Shown here: positions 13,265-25,620 of the stretch, piece after piece
How the letters are laid out: every line of letters begins with the position of its first letter
How positions within the stretch are numbered: the first letter of the stretch is position 1
Assembly: GCA_034440615.1 (NCBI GenBank)
Contig: JAOTOM010005149.1
Location: 248,001-312,000 of the forward strand
Origin: Ashinkailepas kermadecensis
Taxonomy: Eukaryota > Arthropoda > Thecostraca > Neolepadidae
Direction of reading: 5' to 3'
DNA: 64,000 nt
The notes under the pieces: generated by a model
Database searches by the model: none
What the model was told of the DNA's origin: nothing
What the model saw: the letters and a program-made list of their open reading frames with translations, nothing else
Program-made: the position numbers and the translations under genes

Positions 13265-13450
13265 CTAACGTCTTTCGGCAACGACGCTTCGGTGGAGCTG
13301 AGGCCTTCCGGCGACGACGCTTCGGTGGGGCTAAGGTCTTCGGCGACAACGCTTCGGTGGGGCTAAGGTCTTCGGTGACAACGCTTCGGTGGGGCTAAGG
13401 TCTTCGGTGACAACGCTTCGGCGGGGATAAGGCCTCCCGGCGACGGTGCT
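13265..13450. repeat. 32-33 bp minisatellite
   Basis: About six imperfect copies of a unit containing ACGCTTCGGTGGGGCTAAG and CTTCGGCGAC. Copies at the two ends differ most, as expected when an array is homogenised from its centre. Confidence 0.85.
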
Positions 13451-13789
13451 TCGCCAGTCGGGTGGCCTCCACCAATGACGTGTTGGGATACAATGTACGG
13501 GTATGATGCTGGGCAGGCTTGGATTCATGTTGTGGAATCCTGGATTCAGCGAACAAAATGTTGGGACATTCCAAATCGTTCAGTTTCTCGTTCGTTTCTG
13601 TTTCCAACATGAAGTTTTTTTCTGGCACTTTCAATTCAGTTTTGAGTGTGTTTATCAAACAACAACGTGTCCGCAGTCATTTTTAAAGAACTCCCTTGCT
13701 CTTTTGGTCAAGAAAGGAGTGGATAATTCCTTGGAAGGGAAAATGTTCTAGAAGGCAAATATCCAGAACAAGGTCATGCTTCCAACCCT

Positions 13790-16700
13790 GGTGCCGGGAT
13801 ACACCGGAATACCGCACCTGAGCTGTGACTGGGCGGGTGTGGTTCCGGGGTACACCAGTTCACCGCACCTGAGCTGTGACGGGGCGGGTGTGGTGCCGGG
13901 GTACACCTGTACACCGCACCTGAGCTGTGACTGGGCGGGTGTGGTTCCGGGGTACACCAGTTCACCGCACCTGAGCTGTGACGGGGCGGGTGTGGTGCCG
14001 GGGTACACCAGTTCACCGCACCTGAGCTGTGACTGGGCGGGTGTGGTGCCGGGGTACACCGGAACACTGCACTTGAGCTGTGACTGGGCGGGTGTGGTGC
14101 CGGGGTACACCTGTACACCGCACCTGAGCTGTGACTGGGCGGGTGTGGTGCCGGGGTACACCAGTTCACCGCACCTGAGCTGTGACGGGGCGGGTGTGGT
14201 GCCGGGGTACACCAGTTCACCGCACCTGAGCTGTGACGGGGCGGGTGTGGTGCCGGGGTACACCAGTTCACCGCACCTGAGCTGTGACGGGGCGGGTGTG
14301 GTGCCGGGGTACACCAGTTCACCGCACCTGAGCTGTGACGGGGGGGTGTGGTGCCGGGGACACAGTCCTGAGGGGCGGGTGTGGTGCCGGGGTACACCAG
14401 TTCACCGCACCTGAGCTGTGACGGGGCGGGTGTGGTGCCGGGGTACACCAGTTCACCGCACCTGAGCTGTGACGGGGCGGGTGTGGTGCCGGGGTACACC
14501 AGTTCACCGCACCTGAGCTGTGACGGGGCGGGTGTGGTGCCGGGGTACACCAGTTCACCGCACCTGAGCTGTGAGCGGGGCGGGTGTGGTGCCGGGGTAC
14601 ACCAGTTCACCGCACCTGAGCGGGTGTGTGACGGGGCGGGTGTGGTGCCGGGGTACACCAGTTCACCGCACCTGAGCTGTGACGGGGCGGGTGTGGTGCC
14701 GGGGTACACCAGTTCACCGCACCTGAGCTGTGACGGGGCGGGTGTGGTGCCGGGGTACACCAGTACACCGCACCTGAGCTGTGACGGGGCGGGTGTGGTG
14801 CCGGGGTACACCAGTTCACCGCACCTGAGCTGTGACGGGGCGGGTGTGGTGCCGGGGTACACCAGTTCACCGCACCTGAGCTGTGACGGGGCGGGTGTGG
14901 TGCCGGGGTACACCAGTTCACCGCACCTGAGCTGTGACGGGGCGGGTGTGGTGCCGGGGTACACCAGTTCACCGCACCTGAGCTGTGACGGGGCGGGTGT
15001 GGTGCCGGGGTACACCAGTTCACCGCACCTGAGCTGTGGCGGGGCGGGTGTGGTGCCGGGGTACACCAGTTCACCGCACCTGAGCTGTGGCGGGGCGGGT
15101 GTGGTGCCGGGGTACACCAGTTCACCGCACCTGAGCTGTGGCGGGGCGGGTGTGGTGCCGGGGTACACCAGTTCACCGCACCTGAGCTGTGGCGGGGCGG
15201 GTGTGGTGCCGGGGTACACCAGTTCACCGCACCTGAGCTGTGGCGGGGCGGGTGTGGTGCCGGGGTACACCATTTTTACCCGTTCACCGCACCTGAGCTG
15301 TGGCGGGGCGGGTGTGGTGCCGGGGTACACCAGTTCACCGCACCTGAGCTGTGGCGGGGCGGGTGTGGTGCCGGGGTACACCTGTACACCGCACCTGAGC
15401 TGTGGCGGGGCGGGTGTGGTGCCGGGGTACACCAGTTCACCGCACCTGAGCTGTGGCGGGGCGGGTGTGGTGCCGGGGTACACCAGTTCACCGCACCTGA
15501 GCTGTGGCGGGGCGGGTGTGGTGCCGGGGTACACCAGTTCACCGCACCTGAGCTGTGACGGGGCGGGTGTGGTGCCGGGGTACACCTGTACACCGCACCT
15601 GAGCTGTGACGGGGCGGGTGTGGTGCCGGGGTACACCTGTACACCGCACCTGAGCTGTGACGGGGCGGGTGTGGTGCCGGGGTACACCCACCTGAGCTGT
15701 GACGGGCGGGTGTGGTGCCGGGGCACCGTACACCTGTGACTGGGCGGGTGTGGTGCCGGGGTACACCTGTACACCGCACCTGAGCTGTGACTGGGCGGGT
15801 GTGGTGCCGGGGTACACCTGTACACCGCACCTGAGCTGTGGCGGGGCGGGTGTGGTGCCGGGGTACACCAGTACACCGCACCTGAGCTGTAGCGGGGCGG
15901 GTGTGGTGCCGGGGTACACCTGTACACCGCACCTGAGCTGTGGCGGGGCGGGTGTGGTGCCGGGGTACACCAGTACACCGCACCTGAGCTGTAGCGGGGC
16001 GGGTGTGGTGCCGGGTACACCTGTACACCGCACCTGAGCTGTGGCGGGGCGGGTGTGGTGCCGGGGTACACCGGAACACTGCACCTGAGCTGTGGCGGGG
16101 CGGGTGTGGTGCCGGGGTACACCAGTTCACCGCACCTGAGCTGTGGCGGGGCGGGTGTGGTGCCGGGGTACACCAGTACACCGCACCTGAGCTGTGGCGG
16201 GCCAGTACACCGCACCTGAGCTGTGACGGGGCGGGTGTGGTGCCGGGGTACACCTATACACCGCACCTGAGCTGTAGCGGGGCGGGTGTGGTGCCGGGGT
16301 ACACCTGTACACCGCACCTGAGCTGTGGCGGGGCGGGTGTGGTGCCGGGGTACACCAGTACACCGCACCTGAGCTGTGGCGGGGCGGGTGTGGTGCCGGG
16401 GTACACCAGTACACCGCACCTGAGCTGTGGCGGGGCGGGTGTGGTGCCGGGGTACACCTATACACCACACCTGAGCTGTAGCGGGGCGGGTGTGGTGCCG
16501 GGGTACACCAGTTCACCGCACCTGAGCTGTGGCGGGGCGGGTGTGGTGCCGGGGTACACCTGTACACCGCACCTGAGCTGTGGCGGGGCGCGGGCGGGTG
16601 TGGTGCCGGGGTACACCTATACACCACACCTGAGCTGTAGCGGGGCGGGTGTGGTGCCGGGGTACACCAGTTCACCGCACCTGAGCTGTGGCGGGGCGGG

Positions 16701-17013
16701 TGTGGTGAGCGGGGCGGGTGTGGTGCCGGGGTACACCAGTTCACCACACCTGAGCTGTGGCGGGGCGGGTGTGGTGCCGGGGTACACCTGTACACCACAC
16801 CTGAGCTGTGGCGGGGCGGGTGTGGTGCCGGGGTACACCTGTACACCACACCTGAGCTGTGACGGGGCGGGTGTGGTGCCGGGGTACACCTGTACACCGC
16901 ACCTGAGCTGTGGCGGGGCGGGTGTGGTGCCGGGGTACACCTGTACACCACACCTGAGCTGTGACGGGGCGGGTGTGGTGCCGGGGTACACCTGTACACC
17001 TGAGCTGTGGCGG
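13790..17013. repeat. 51-bp minisatellite, about 63 copies
   Basis: A 3.2-kb array of a 51-bp unit (core GTGGTGCCGGGGTACACC, then CACCTGAGCTGTG). Two positions vary in a patterned way: the segment after TACACC is CAGTTC, CTGTAC, CTATAC, CAGTAC or CGGAAC, and the triplet after GCTGT is GAC, GGC or AGC. GAC types fill the left part, GGC types the middle, and mixtures the right. The unit equals 17 codons, so open frames of several hundred codons (the longest 898, minus strand) appear in multiple frames on both strands. Small indels shift the frame several times. I regard it as non-coding satellite DNA. Confidence 0.97.
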
Positions 17014-17177
17014 GACACGCGCAGAGGCGTGCTTCGTCTGGCCGCCAAGCCGTCCTGCCCATGCATATGAGACGGCTCAATGCTGGGCACGACCGCCGCG
17101 ACCACGACTTCAGATCTGGTTACCAAACGCAGGGACACGGTCACCAGTCGACCGGTCCGACGTCCGAGGTCGCCACC

Positions 17178-17495
17178 AGACTGGCGTCTGAATACGTGAG
17201 CGGCTGGTGTCTGATAATGTGAGCAGACTGGCGTCTGAAGACGCGAGCGTGCTGGTGTCTGAAGACACAAGTGGACTGGCGTCTGAAGACGCGAGCGTAC
17301 TGGCGTCTGAAGACACCAGTGGACTGGCGTCTGAAGACGCAAGTGGACTCGCGCCTAAAGATGCGAGTGTACTGGCGTCTGAATACGTGAGCGGTCTGAG
17401 GCTTGAAGGCGCGAGTGGACTGGTGTCTGAATACGTGAACGGTTTTTCGTCTGAAGACGTGAGAGAATTGACGCCTGAAGACGAGAGCACGTGGA
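17178..17495. repeat. 24-bp minisatellite
   Basis: Around 13 imperfect copies of a 24-bp unit with core GTCTGAAGACGCGAG then a GACTGG/TACTGG segment. Forward it encodes an 8-residue repeat (L-A-S-E-D-A-S-V type) in a 115-codon frame at 17207-17554. It has no signal peptide or flanking domain, so coding is not supported. Confidence 0.9.
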
Positions 17496-18079
17496 ATGTC
17501 AAAGGCGCCTGTACACTAGTGTTCAGCAACATAATTTCACCTGAAATAATGTAAATGCACTGGTACCGGAGCCGACGAGGAGACTGCGTCCACCTTGGCG
17601 CCTCAGTCCATCTGGGGTCACCCATACACCGCTCGCCGATCGGCGCATGAAAAATGCATAGGTGGGAAGACTCGTCTTCACTTTTCATGACGTTACGTTG
17701 GTGTTGCACAACGTACTGTTGTTTATCCCTCCCATGCATTGCAAAAGGCTCATACTATGTTATTGAATGATAAATTTACCCAATTACAGCGAGCGGCAGA
17801 GCGCCGATATTTGGCATGACTGCACGCGTACATCAATGACGTATATTTAGCAAAACAGGAAATGATCATTGAATGACTTATCACCGAGCTCTGACGTATT
17901 TTAGGCAAGTTTTGTGTAGTTTGGTGACGGTTGCTGCATGTTTTAGTGAAAAAAATGCGTTCAAATGATTAACATTTCATGGAGTCAGATAGTATGATTA
18001 TATACAGAAATAACCTGATGCTCATGATACTATAGATGTATCGACATAAAATTCTCACAAAATTACTGGATATATTTCG

Positions 18080-18855
18080 TCCCGGGTCATTGTCAAAAGT
18101 GTCATTCTACACGATCTATTTGTCGCATTTCGTTTAGGCACGAACGCGCGCGGAATATTCTTTGAAGTTCCTAAAACATGGAATTGGACATACGAAATAG
18201 ACAACACCACAGGCAGAGGCACATAATTGGCACGTAAAGACATATCTACAGTGGATACGATACCACGCGACACACTGTGTGGCTCATTGCTCAACATGTG
18301 AGTGGCCACGACATCCTATTGAAATGCACAATGCACGGGTTTATGTATCAGTGCCGGATATGCATGTGTCGATAGAAAAGGGTACGCATAGTGCACTCAA
18401 CATGATCGTCTGTCCTATTATATCGATATATACATACCCGGCACTGATGCATTGTACCCGGAGCAGTGTACATTTTGATATGATGCCGTGACCACTGAAT
18501 GTATGTTGAGAAATGGACCATACAGTATGTCGCGTGGTATTATACCTACTGTGGATATGGTGGGACGTATTTATTATGTGTCCCTATTTACGGTACCCTT
18601 ATTTTTCTCTACGAACCTACTCTACGTTTTTCAACGTGTTTTCTTCAAACCCAGACTATTCTTTCTAAAGTGAGAAAACCTTCAATAAGCTAAAATGAAT
18701 ATGGGTGGAATTACTTAAAAAAATTACCTGTGGTATTATTAATTACAACTGTCACATTCCCTGTTTTAGAAGTTTATAGAATATTCCGCACGCGTTCTTG
18801 CCCGAACGTAATGTGACAACCAAATTGCAAGAAAATGACAGTGCTGACCCAGAGT
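18080..18855. repeat. Long imperfect palindrome
   Basis: The left half (about 18080-18398) read in reverse complement aligns with the right half out to about 18855. Shared blocks are GTCGCGTGGTAT, CAGTGCCGG, GAATATTCCG-CGCGTTC and AATGACA. Arm identity is roughly 80% by eye. The right arm has about 135 extra bases (near 18590-18725) that interrupt the symmetry. This is probably an old fold-back or MITE-type element with a later insertion. No target-site duplication was recognised. Confidence 0.7.
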
Positions 18856-19194
18856 CCAAATAAATCCAGCAATTTCGATGGAGCTTTGTCTTCATACCTA
18901 TCAAATAACATGAGCATAAGGTTAATTATTTATATACTCATAGCTTTGAACATGATCAAAACGGCGTTAAACCTTACAAGTGTCAAATGTTGTCAAGCAA
19001 TGTCATCTCACCGGCTACCTTCTCAAGGTCAGCGTCGTTCAATGACCTCGACTGACACCGGATCACCATTTTCAAAAAACATACATTCACGGCCGATATA
19101 AATTCAGCGACCATTTTTACCATTCTAAGCTCAAAAGAGGTCAATATCAAGTTATTACAAGCTATTGCGCATTCGCAAAATACATGAACGGTCA

Positions 19195-19442
19195 CTGGTT
19201 GGCCGGAGTATGCACACGGATGCCATACTCCACACCCTGTGTGACGTGTCAGCGGAGTATGCACGCGGGTGCCATACTCCACACCCTGTGTGACGTGTCA
19301 GCGGAGTATGCACGCGGGTGCCATACTCCACACCGTGTGACGTGTCAGCGGAGTATGCACGCGGGTGCCATACTCCACACCCTATGTGACGAGTCAGCGG
19401 AGTATGCACGCGGGTGCCATACTGCACACCCTGTGTGACTTG
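19195..19442. repeat. 49-bp minisatellite
   Basis: Five copies of a unit of about 49 bp containing GGAGTATGCACGCGGGTGCC and ATACTCCACACC. Within each unit GGAGTATG and CATACTCC form a short inverted repeat, so each copy can fold into a hairpin. Confidence 0.92.
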
Positions 19443-19470
19443 TCAATGCTTGACCGACTCTGGCCCCCTA

Positions 19471-19859
<389 letters not shown>

Positions 19860-19931
19860 TTCGCTAAACATGCACATTGCGAGGTCAAATGATATGTCTG
19901 TAGATATGTGCCGCATGTGCTCAGTTCGCAG

Positions 19932-19993
19932 CTCTACCTCGAATAGATTCGGAGAAATTCCAGATGCCCGAATCCTTGGGAGTGTCTACCTTT
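19932..19993 (+). repeat. Dispersed 62-bp repeat, copy 1
   Basis: CTCTACCTC, AGATTCGGAGA, GATGCCCGAATCCTTGG and CTACCTTT recur in the same order, inverted, at 28944-29005. This is a dispersed repeat of unknown class. Confidence 0.6.
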
Positions 19994-20059
19994 GATCTGC
20001 CTTGCGGGCGCGCCGTTTTACCAAAAGCATGCATACCAGGTATTAATGGATTCGTGTTG

Positions 20060-20213
20060 CACCACGTAATGCTAGTTTGCGATTCCGTGGGTCTGTCTGG
20101 ATTTTGGACGAGCCACGTGGCACGAGTTTGCTATTCGGTGGGTCTGTCTGGATTAGGGACGAGCCAAGTGGCACTAGTTTGCTATTCCGTGGGTCTGTCT
20201 GGATTAGGGACAA
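20060..20213. repeat. 51-bp tandem triplication
   Basis: Three copies of a 51-bp unit with core GTGGGTCTGTCTGGATT and a GACGAGCCA-GTGGCAC segment. It is unrelated in sequence to the larger 51-bp array at 13.8-17.0 kb. Confidence 0.88.
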
Positions 20214-20754
20214 AATGGCGAAGGCTCCCTCCTCGGCTGGAGGACTGGTGAAGTGTGCTGGGACGACAAAGCTGACGCATACCTGATCCCTTCATCCTAT
20301 CTGTGTCCAGTGCTCGGATGAGTCCTCTGAAAGGCCTTAGACCTGATCATGCGCCACGCATTCCTCTTGTCAAAGCCAATATGCGCCGTGGATTTAAAAT
20401 CCAATCCTGATGCATGCGCTCGGAGGTAATTTAAGCACCACTATGGGTTATCGGTACTCGGTGCGAGACACATTGGTCCATTGAACGGCTGGTAGTTGTC
20501 AGGTGGAAGATAAATGGGGAGAAAGTATTACGCATTACTGACTATCAAGCAAGCACCGGTTGAAACTACTTACGGTGGAATTTGTACATGCAAAATAGTC
20601 AAAATCCACCGGAGCGTGCCAGCTTTCCATTGGCACCGGTGCCTGAGATGCTGACATTTTAAATAGACAGCCACCAGTGGTCCTTGCTGCTTACATTGAT
20701 ATCCAACACACGAAGGCATCTAGCGTCCAGGTATCTGACGCATCATAATCCGAT

Positions 20755-21355
20755 TTACGCCTGATCCCTGGCTGAGATATTGGCGCTCCCTGGCTGGCCC
20801 CTGGATGAGACATTGGCGCACCCATGCTGGCCTCTGACTGAGATATTGGCGCACCCGTGGCTGACCCCTGGCTGAGATATTGGCGCACCCTGGCTGACAC
20901 CTGGCTGAGATATTGGTGCACCCCTGGCTGAGATATCGGCGCACCCCTAGCTGAGATATTGGTGCACCCTGGCTGGCCCGTGGCTGAGATAATGGCGCGC
21001 TCCTGACTGACTCCTGGCTGAGATATTGGCGCACCCTGACTAGCCCCTGGCTAGGATATTGGCGTAGATATGGAATATTATTAAGAATATTATTAAGACA
21101 TATTAAGAATACCCTGGCTGACTTCTGCCTGAGATGTTGGCGTACCCCTGGCTGACCCCTGGCTGAGATATTAGGCACCCCTGGTTGATCCCCGGCTGGG
21201 ATATTGGCGTACCCCTGGCTGACTTCTGTCTGAGATATTGGCGTACCCCTGACTGGCCCCTGGCTGAGATATTAGGCACCCCTGGCTGATCCCTGGCTGA
21301 GATATTTGCGTACCCCTGGCTGACTTCTGTCTGAGATATTGGCGTACCCCTGACT
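20755..21355. repeat. CTGGCTGAGATATTGG minisatellite
   Basis: Many imperfect copies of a composite unit of roughly 30-33 bp built on CCCTGGCTGAGATATTGG and CGCACCCCTGGCTGA. A 50-bp AT-rich island with GGAATATTATTAAGA repeats sits at about 21063-21112. Two or three further copies occur at 21781-21825, on the far side of the first inverted-repeat arm, so the arm appears to interrupt the array. Confidence 0.88.
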
Positions 21356-21363
21356 GTGCTTGC

Positions 21364-21788
21364 ATGTGCTTTGGACGTCGTTTGGAACACATTTGATAGT
21401 GCTGGAGCCTAGGAGGCCTAGGAGTCTGGAGGCTGTAAAAGAAGTGTGAATTGGCTTTTGTCATGCTTTAAGGTATTACTCTCTCCACTTTTCCGTGTGC
21501 TGGTCTAGTCAGATATAAAGAGCTTCTGTCACGCATGTTCAACTTTCTTTAGGCCAATTATAATCACACATGCAATGTGTATGCTCTCTGTTTTGTTTCT
21601 TGGACTCGAAACTGAATCAAGGAAATAGAACAGCATGCTCCCCGCTTCCAGGAACTAAGACTAAAATCCATCTGTGTTTGGACCATTACCAGTAACACAC
21701 TTAATGCTTCCCAAACATTATCGCGCGAGACAAATGTTGGACATTAAACATGTTGAATATTAACCTATAACGTGTAAACCAGCTGAGG
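21364..21788 (+). repeat. 425-bp inverted repeat, left arm
   Basis: This segment is the reverse complement of 22629-23053 with only scattered substitutions (about 95% identity by eye). Shared landmarks include GTTTGGAACACATTT, the GGCCTCCTAGG palindrome region, GCATGCTCCCCGCTTCC on one arm, and TCTCGCGCGATAATG on the other. No protein is encoded. The two arms could be long terminal inverted repeats of one element, or two copies of an independent 425-bp element inserted head to head. Confidence 0.85.
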
Positions 21789-22628
21789 TATTGGCGCACC
21801 CATGGCTGATTCCTGGCTGAGATATTTGCATTCTGTGTAACTGAAGTACAGCGCACTATGACAATCGCAGACAACAAGTTGGCCACAGATACAGACACAA
21901 TGTCATATATATTTCCCTTGAATTACAAATGACTGAAGGGCGATTTGAACTAAGTGTGCAAAGGAAAGCGTGTGTTGATACCTTGAGCACTGATATATTG
22001 TTCCAGTCTGCACAGAGCACCAACCGGAGGCACACTTTAGTACTAGAAAGAGAAGGATGGAATATTATTAAGACAACGTTTGAGTTGTGAACAGTTGGAA
22101 TGGCTTGGATCTGGCTTTTTAGCTTTGCGTTCTGGTACGATAGCCGATATGTTGCGTGTCCTAGATTTGCTTCAGTGGCTTTTATTGTGCAAACATGTCT
22201 TGCATTATATTCGACATTTTCATGCGCACGCTTTCCAATTGCAACAGTACTGTCAGTTTATTTTTCGCGGAAACGAGTACAACCACCTTTCATCCATGCA
22301 GCAACCTCCGTATGGAGTACGCGCTTGCACAGTACGCACATGGCGACGGCAGTACCACGTGGCACGCGTGGCTTCTATGGCACTATTGACAATGATTGTG
22401 TGGCTAAGTTGGTTCTAAATGTTCACCTTGTTTGTTTCCACCAGGAATGCTGTGTGTTGTGGAATGTCAGCCCCTTCCTGTTTAAAAGAATCCTGGTGCA
22501 CTCTCGACGACTGAAGAAGTTAAGAGCTTGCGCCTCTACTTTTGCAGGGAAATAAGGTGAGCATGAATGAACACTTAAACAATTCGAGAGACCCATATTC
22601 AAAGTCTTCCCAAGCGCTTGTGGATCCG
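21789..22628. other. Spacer between the 425-bp arms
   Basis: About 840 bp. It starts with leftover CTGGCTGAGATAT minisatellite units, then single-copy sequence. Two overlapping open frames on the plus strand (112 and 151 codons, within 22080-22555) show no recognisable transposase or other domain. If the arms are terminal repeats, this is where a transposase should lie, and I do not see one. Confidence 0.6.
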
Positions 22629-23053
22629 CCTCAGCTGGTTTACACGTTATAGGTTAATGTTCAACATGTTTAATGTCCAACATTTGTCTCGCGCGATAAT
22701 GTTTGGGAAACATTGAGTGTGTTACTGGTAATGGTCCAAACACAGATGGATTTTAGTCTTAGTTCCTGGAAGCGGGGAGCATGCTGTTCTATTTCCTTGA
22801 TTCAGTTTCGAGTCCAAGAAACAAAACAGGGAGCATACACATTGCATATGTGATTATAATTGGCCTACAGAAAGTTGAACATGCGTGACAGAAGCTCTTT
22901 CTACCTGACTAGACCAGCCCACGGAAAAGTGGAGAGAGTAATACCTTAAAGCATGACAAAAGCCAATTCACACTTCTTTTACAGCCTCCAGACTTCTAGG
23001 CCTCCTAGGGTCCAGCAGTATGAAATGTGTTCCAAACGACATCCAAAGCACAT
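22629..23053 (-). repeat. 425-bp inverted repeat, right arm
   Basis: Inverted partner of 21364-21788. The inner boundary is sharp at CCTCAGCTGG and the outer boundary is near AAAGCACAT. Just outside, CTGCTT-like sequence is weakly shared, so the arms may extend a few bases further. Confidence 0.85.
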
Positions 23054-23199
23054 AGAAGCAGGGATGGGCACATGCTAGGTGGGCATATTTTTCCTCAGCA
23101 TAGTCTCATCACCTAAAAAATGAACTCAGAATTATACTGAATGTTCGATTGTGCGATGCTTTATCGTTTGTCGTGGGAGCCGGGGACACAGGGGGCAGT

Positions 23200-23425
23200 G
23201 ACGTGACTGAGTGTCGGATCTGGCGTGACTGAGTGTCGGATCTGGCGTGGCTGAGTGTCGGATCTGGCGTGACTGAGTGTCGGATCTGGCGTGGCTGAGT
23301 GCTGGATTTGGCGTGACTGAGTGTCGTCTCTGACACCATCGTGTTCATGTCTGGAGATGTGCGCTCCAATCGAGAGGGCGCGGCAGTGGAACTGAGTCTG
23401 GCATGACTGAGTGTGGATCAGGCGT
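23200..23425. repeat. 22-bp minisatellite
   Basis: Five regular copies of GTGACTGAGTGTCGGATC plus TGGC at 23200-23300, then degenerate copies around single-copy sequence to 23425. Confidence 0.88.
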
Positions 23426-24001
23426 TGCTCACTTCGAAGCTGGGAATCGGTTGGAATGGAAAACAATGAAGATCTTAAGTCAAGGCCGAGACTGCATTCG
23501 AACCAGCTACACCTTGGGGTGGAAGGTTCTGAAATGCAAAATCAGTGTTTTATGTCGTGCTGGTGACATTGAAATGCACAATGCAGCCATTGTTAATTAT
23601 TTATTGGCTGCTTTCGTCATGCTGGTCTTCGGGGGTTTTGACGTGCACCGGAAATTGTTCCTCGGGATAACCACATGTGAGCCGGGGCTCACCACGGCAA
23701 TGCAGCAGCCGCCACGTCACAGTCGCATTTCCTCGCAACAGAAACCAATACCAAATTTACTCGGCTGAGAACCCGGTTAGTAGCATAGTCACAAGAGCTG
23801 CCTTCATTGCATATGTGTCAATTGAACCATTTATGACAAATATCTAATCTTTTAAATGGCATCCTATCATTATATGGTTGCAGGTGGTAAATTAAAATTA
23901 AGCATACATTTCTACATATGGGAAACTAAAACGTCCGGCATAATATATGTAAACTTGCGAAAATGGCACGATAGTGCCCACATGGAAGAAGTGAGCGCTG
24001 C

Positions 24002-24086
24002 TGCCTATAACATCACCACTGCTTCCTGCAACATTAGCAGTGCTTCCTGTAACATCAGCATTGTTTCCTGCAACATAAGCACTGAT
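24002..24086. repeat. 21-bp minisatellite
   Basis: Four imperfect copies of CTTCCTGCAACATTAGCAGTG-like sequence. Confidence 0.8.
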
Positions 24087-25106
24087 GTTGCATGATTATG
24101 TTGGATCAATGTTACACCTCATTAGACTCTGAAGGTTCCGAGTAAATTATAGTAAGGATTCGTTGGGTAGCTTTTTGGAGGAGAAATCACACTGAAATTC
24201 CTTTATGCATCAAAAGTTAGTGTTTGAACTGGTCTTGGGATAACCGGAAGTCAGGTGGTGGTTATTTTTGAAGACGTTATCAATGGGATTTTATTTCATA
24301 TATCTAGCATGAACTATGCAAAAAAAAAATTCATCGATGGCCATATTCCCCTCCCGCCTGGAAAGATACTGAGTGCCTGTGAAGATGAAAAGTGGTTATG
24401 GTTGAAGTCACCTCCACATGTAAGCACGCAAATAGCACTGGTTTTATTTAACGATGGAGCATAGTTGATAGCTGTTTCGAAATGTAGGATTAGCAGGAAA
24501 ATGCAGTCTGATGTCCATGTGTGCATCCATTACAGGAATCGGAACGTACCACCCTCTTCCCCAAGTTGACTTATCACCTCAATCTTTAGTGGACGGTGCA
24601 TGCTTTTTCCATTTACAAAAGTGTCTGGTTAGTCTCCCGGAAACATATAGCTTATTTGGTCTCCCATGCACTATTTCGTTACCCATACCTATGTCCAAAT
24701 CGCAGCATCAGTCCATGAAACAAAGCTTACCGTTTTCCACGGAGCAAAGGAGGTATTGAATATCGTTTCTTTATTTCCTCCCAACCATTCTGTGAAAACT
24801 GCGAACTCATTTGTGTTTCCAATTGGCTCACATCTGTATTAGATATTGCTCAATTCTAGGAGATTTTGTCACAAACTAGGGTGAGGACACAAACAGACAG
24901 TAATCACAGAAGGCGGTTTGCATTTATGTTCGTTTTTATGTCCATTTTCCTTAACCATATTTGATGTAGGTGGTGGGGCCAACGTGCCTCCACCCACCTC
25001 ACGTCTTCCGACGCTGAAAGCGTTGAGCGATTACCATACAAATTGATGACTCGCTGGAAGCTTATTTTTACACATTGTGATAAGCAGGTGAGATTATGAT
25101 GAAATC

Positions 25107-25434
25107 CACCCCGTTAGTTCATTTGGTTGGAGTCCCGGACTGCATTGGTGTTCCCTGTCCTGGCAAGACAGGATTCGAGTCGCTCCGAGCGTTGACATAG
25201 CCCCCTCACCCCCATCCCACCCCCGGCTGGAAGGGTTAGCTGACAACTGGCTCGTTAAGGCCGGGGACGCGGCAACGGGTAGACCGTGTGAGTACATTGG
25301 CGGCACGTCAAACTATTGTTCACAATTTTGCGTTGAATCGGAATTCCGAGATTGGGTGGTGGGACCAGGCTGTACGCAACAAGCATTGTTTAGCAGAGGA
25401 CCCCGGTTCAGAGAGCCACCACAGCAAGCATCCA
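25107..25434 (+). mobile_element. tRNA-derived SINE, copy 2
   Basis: Homologue of 1070-1395. Here the polymerase III signals are clearer: box A TGGTTGGAGTC at 25124-25134 and box B GATTCGAGTCG at 25172-25182, 37 nt apart. That matches the spacing in a tRNA gene, but no acceptor stem pairs, so this is a SINE head and not a functional tRNA. The two copies differ at many positions and are old. Confidence 0.65.
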
Positions 25435-25620
25435 CACTAAATCTTGTTTTTAATCAGGGCAACTTCAGAGTTTTGACAACTATGGCAGATGCTGTGACAA
25501 TATATCAAGCCCCAATGTCAGTTATCATGCTAGCCCAAACGTCATGTGTTTGTTGTTTTCTGAAACATTTTAAATGTAAAAGACATATTCAGTGGCTTTC
25601 GGTCAAGCGGTGCTAATTGG

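Noticed and set aside
13774..16470. 898-codon open frame on the minus strand and other long frames in the 51-bp array
   Set aside because: The unit is a multiple of three and free of stops in several frames on both strands; internal indels switch frames without harm, so there is no coding constraint.
22080..22555. Transposase between the 425-bp arms
   Set aside because: Two overlapping frames of similar length exist and neither has a transposase motif.
25107..25182. Functional tRNA gene
   Set aside because: Box A and box B are present but the acceptor and anticodon stems do not pair, and the segment is part of a longer dispersed repeat.
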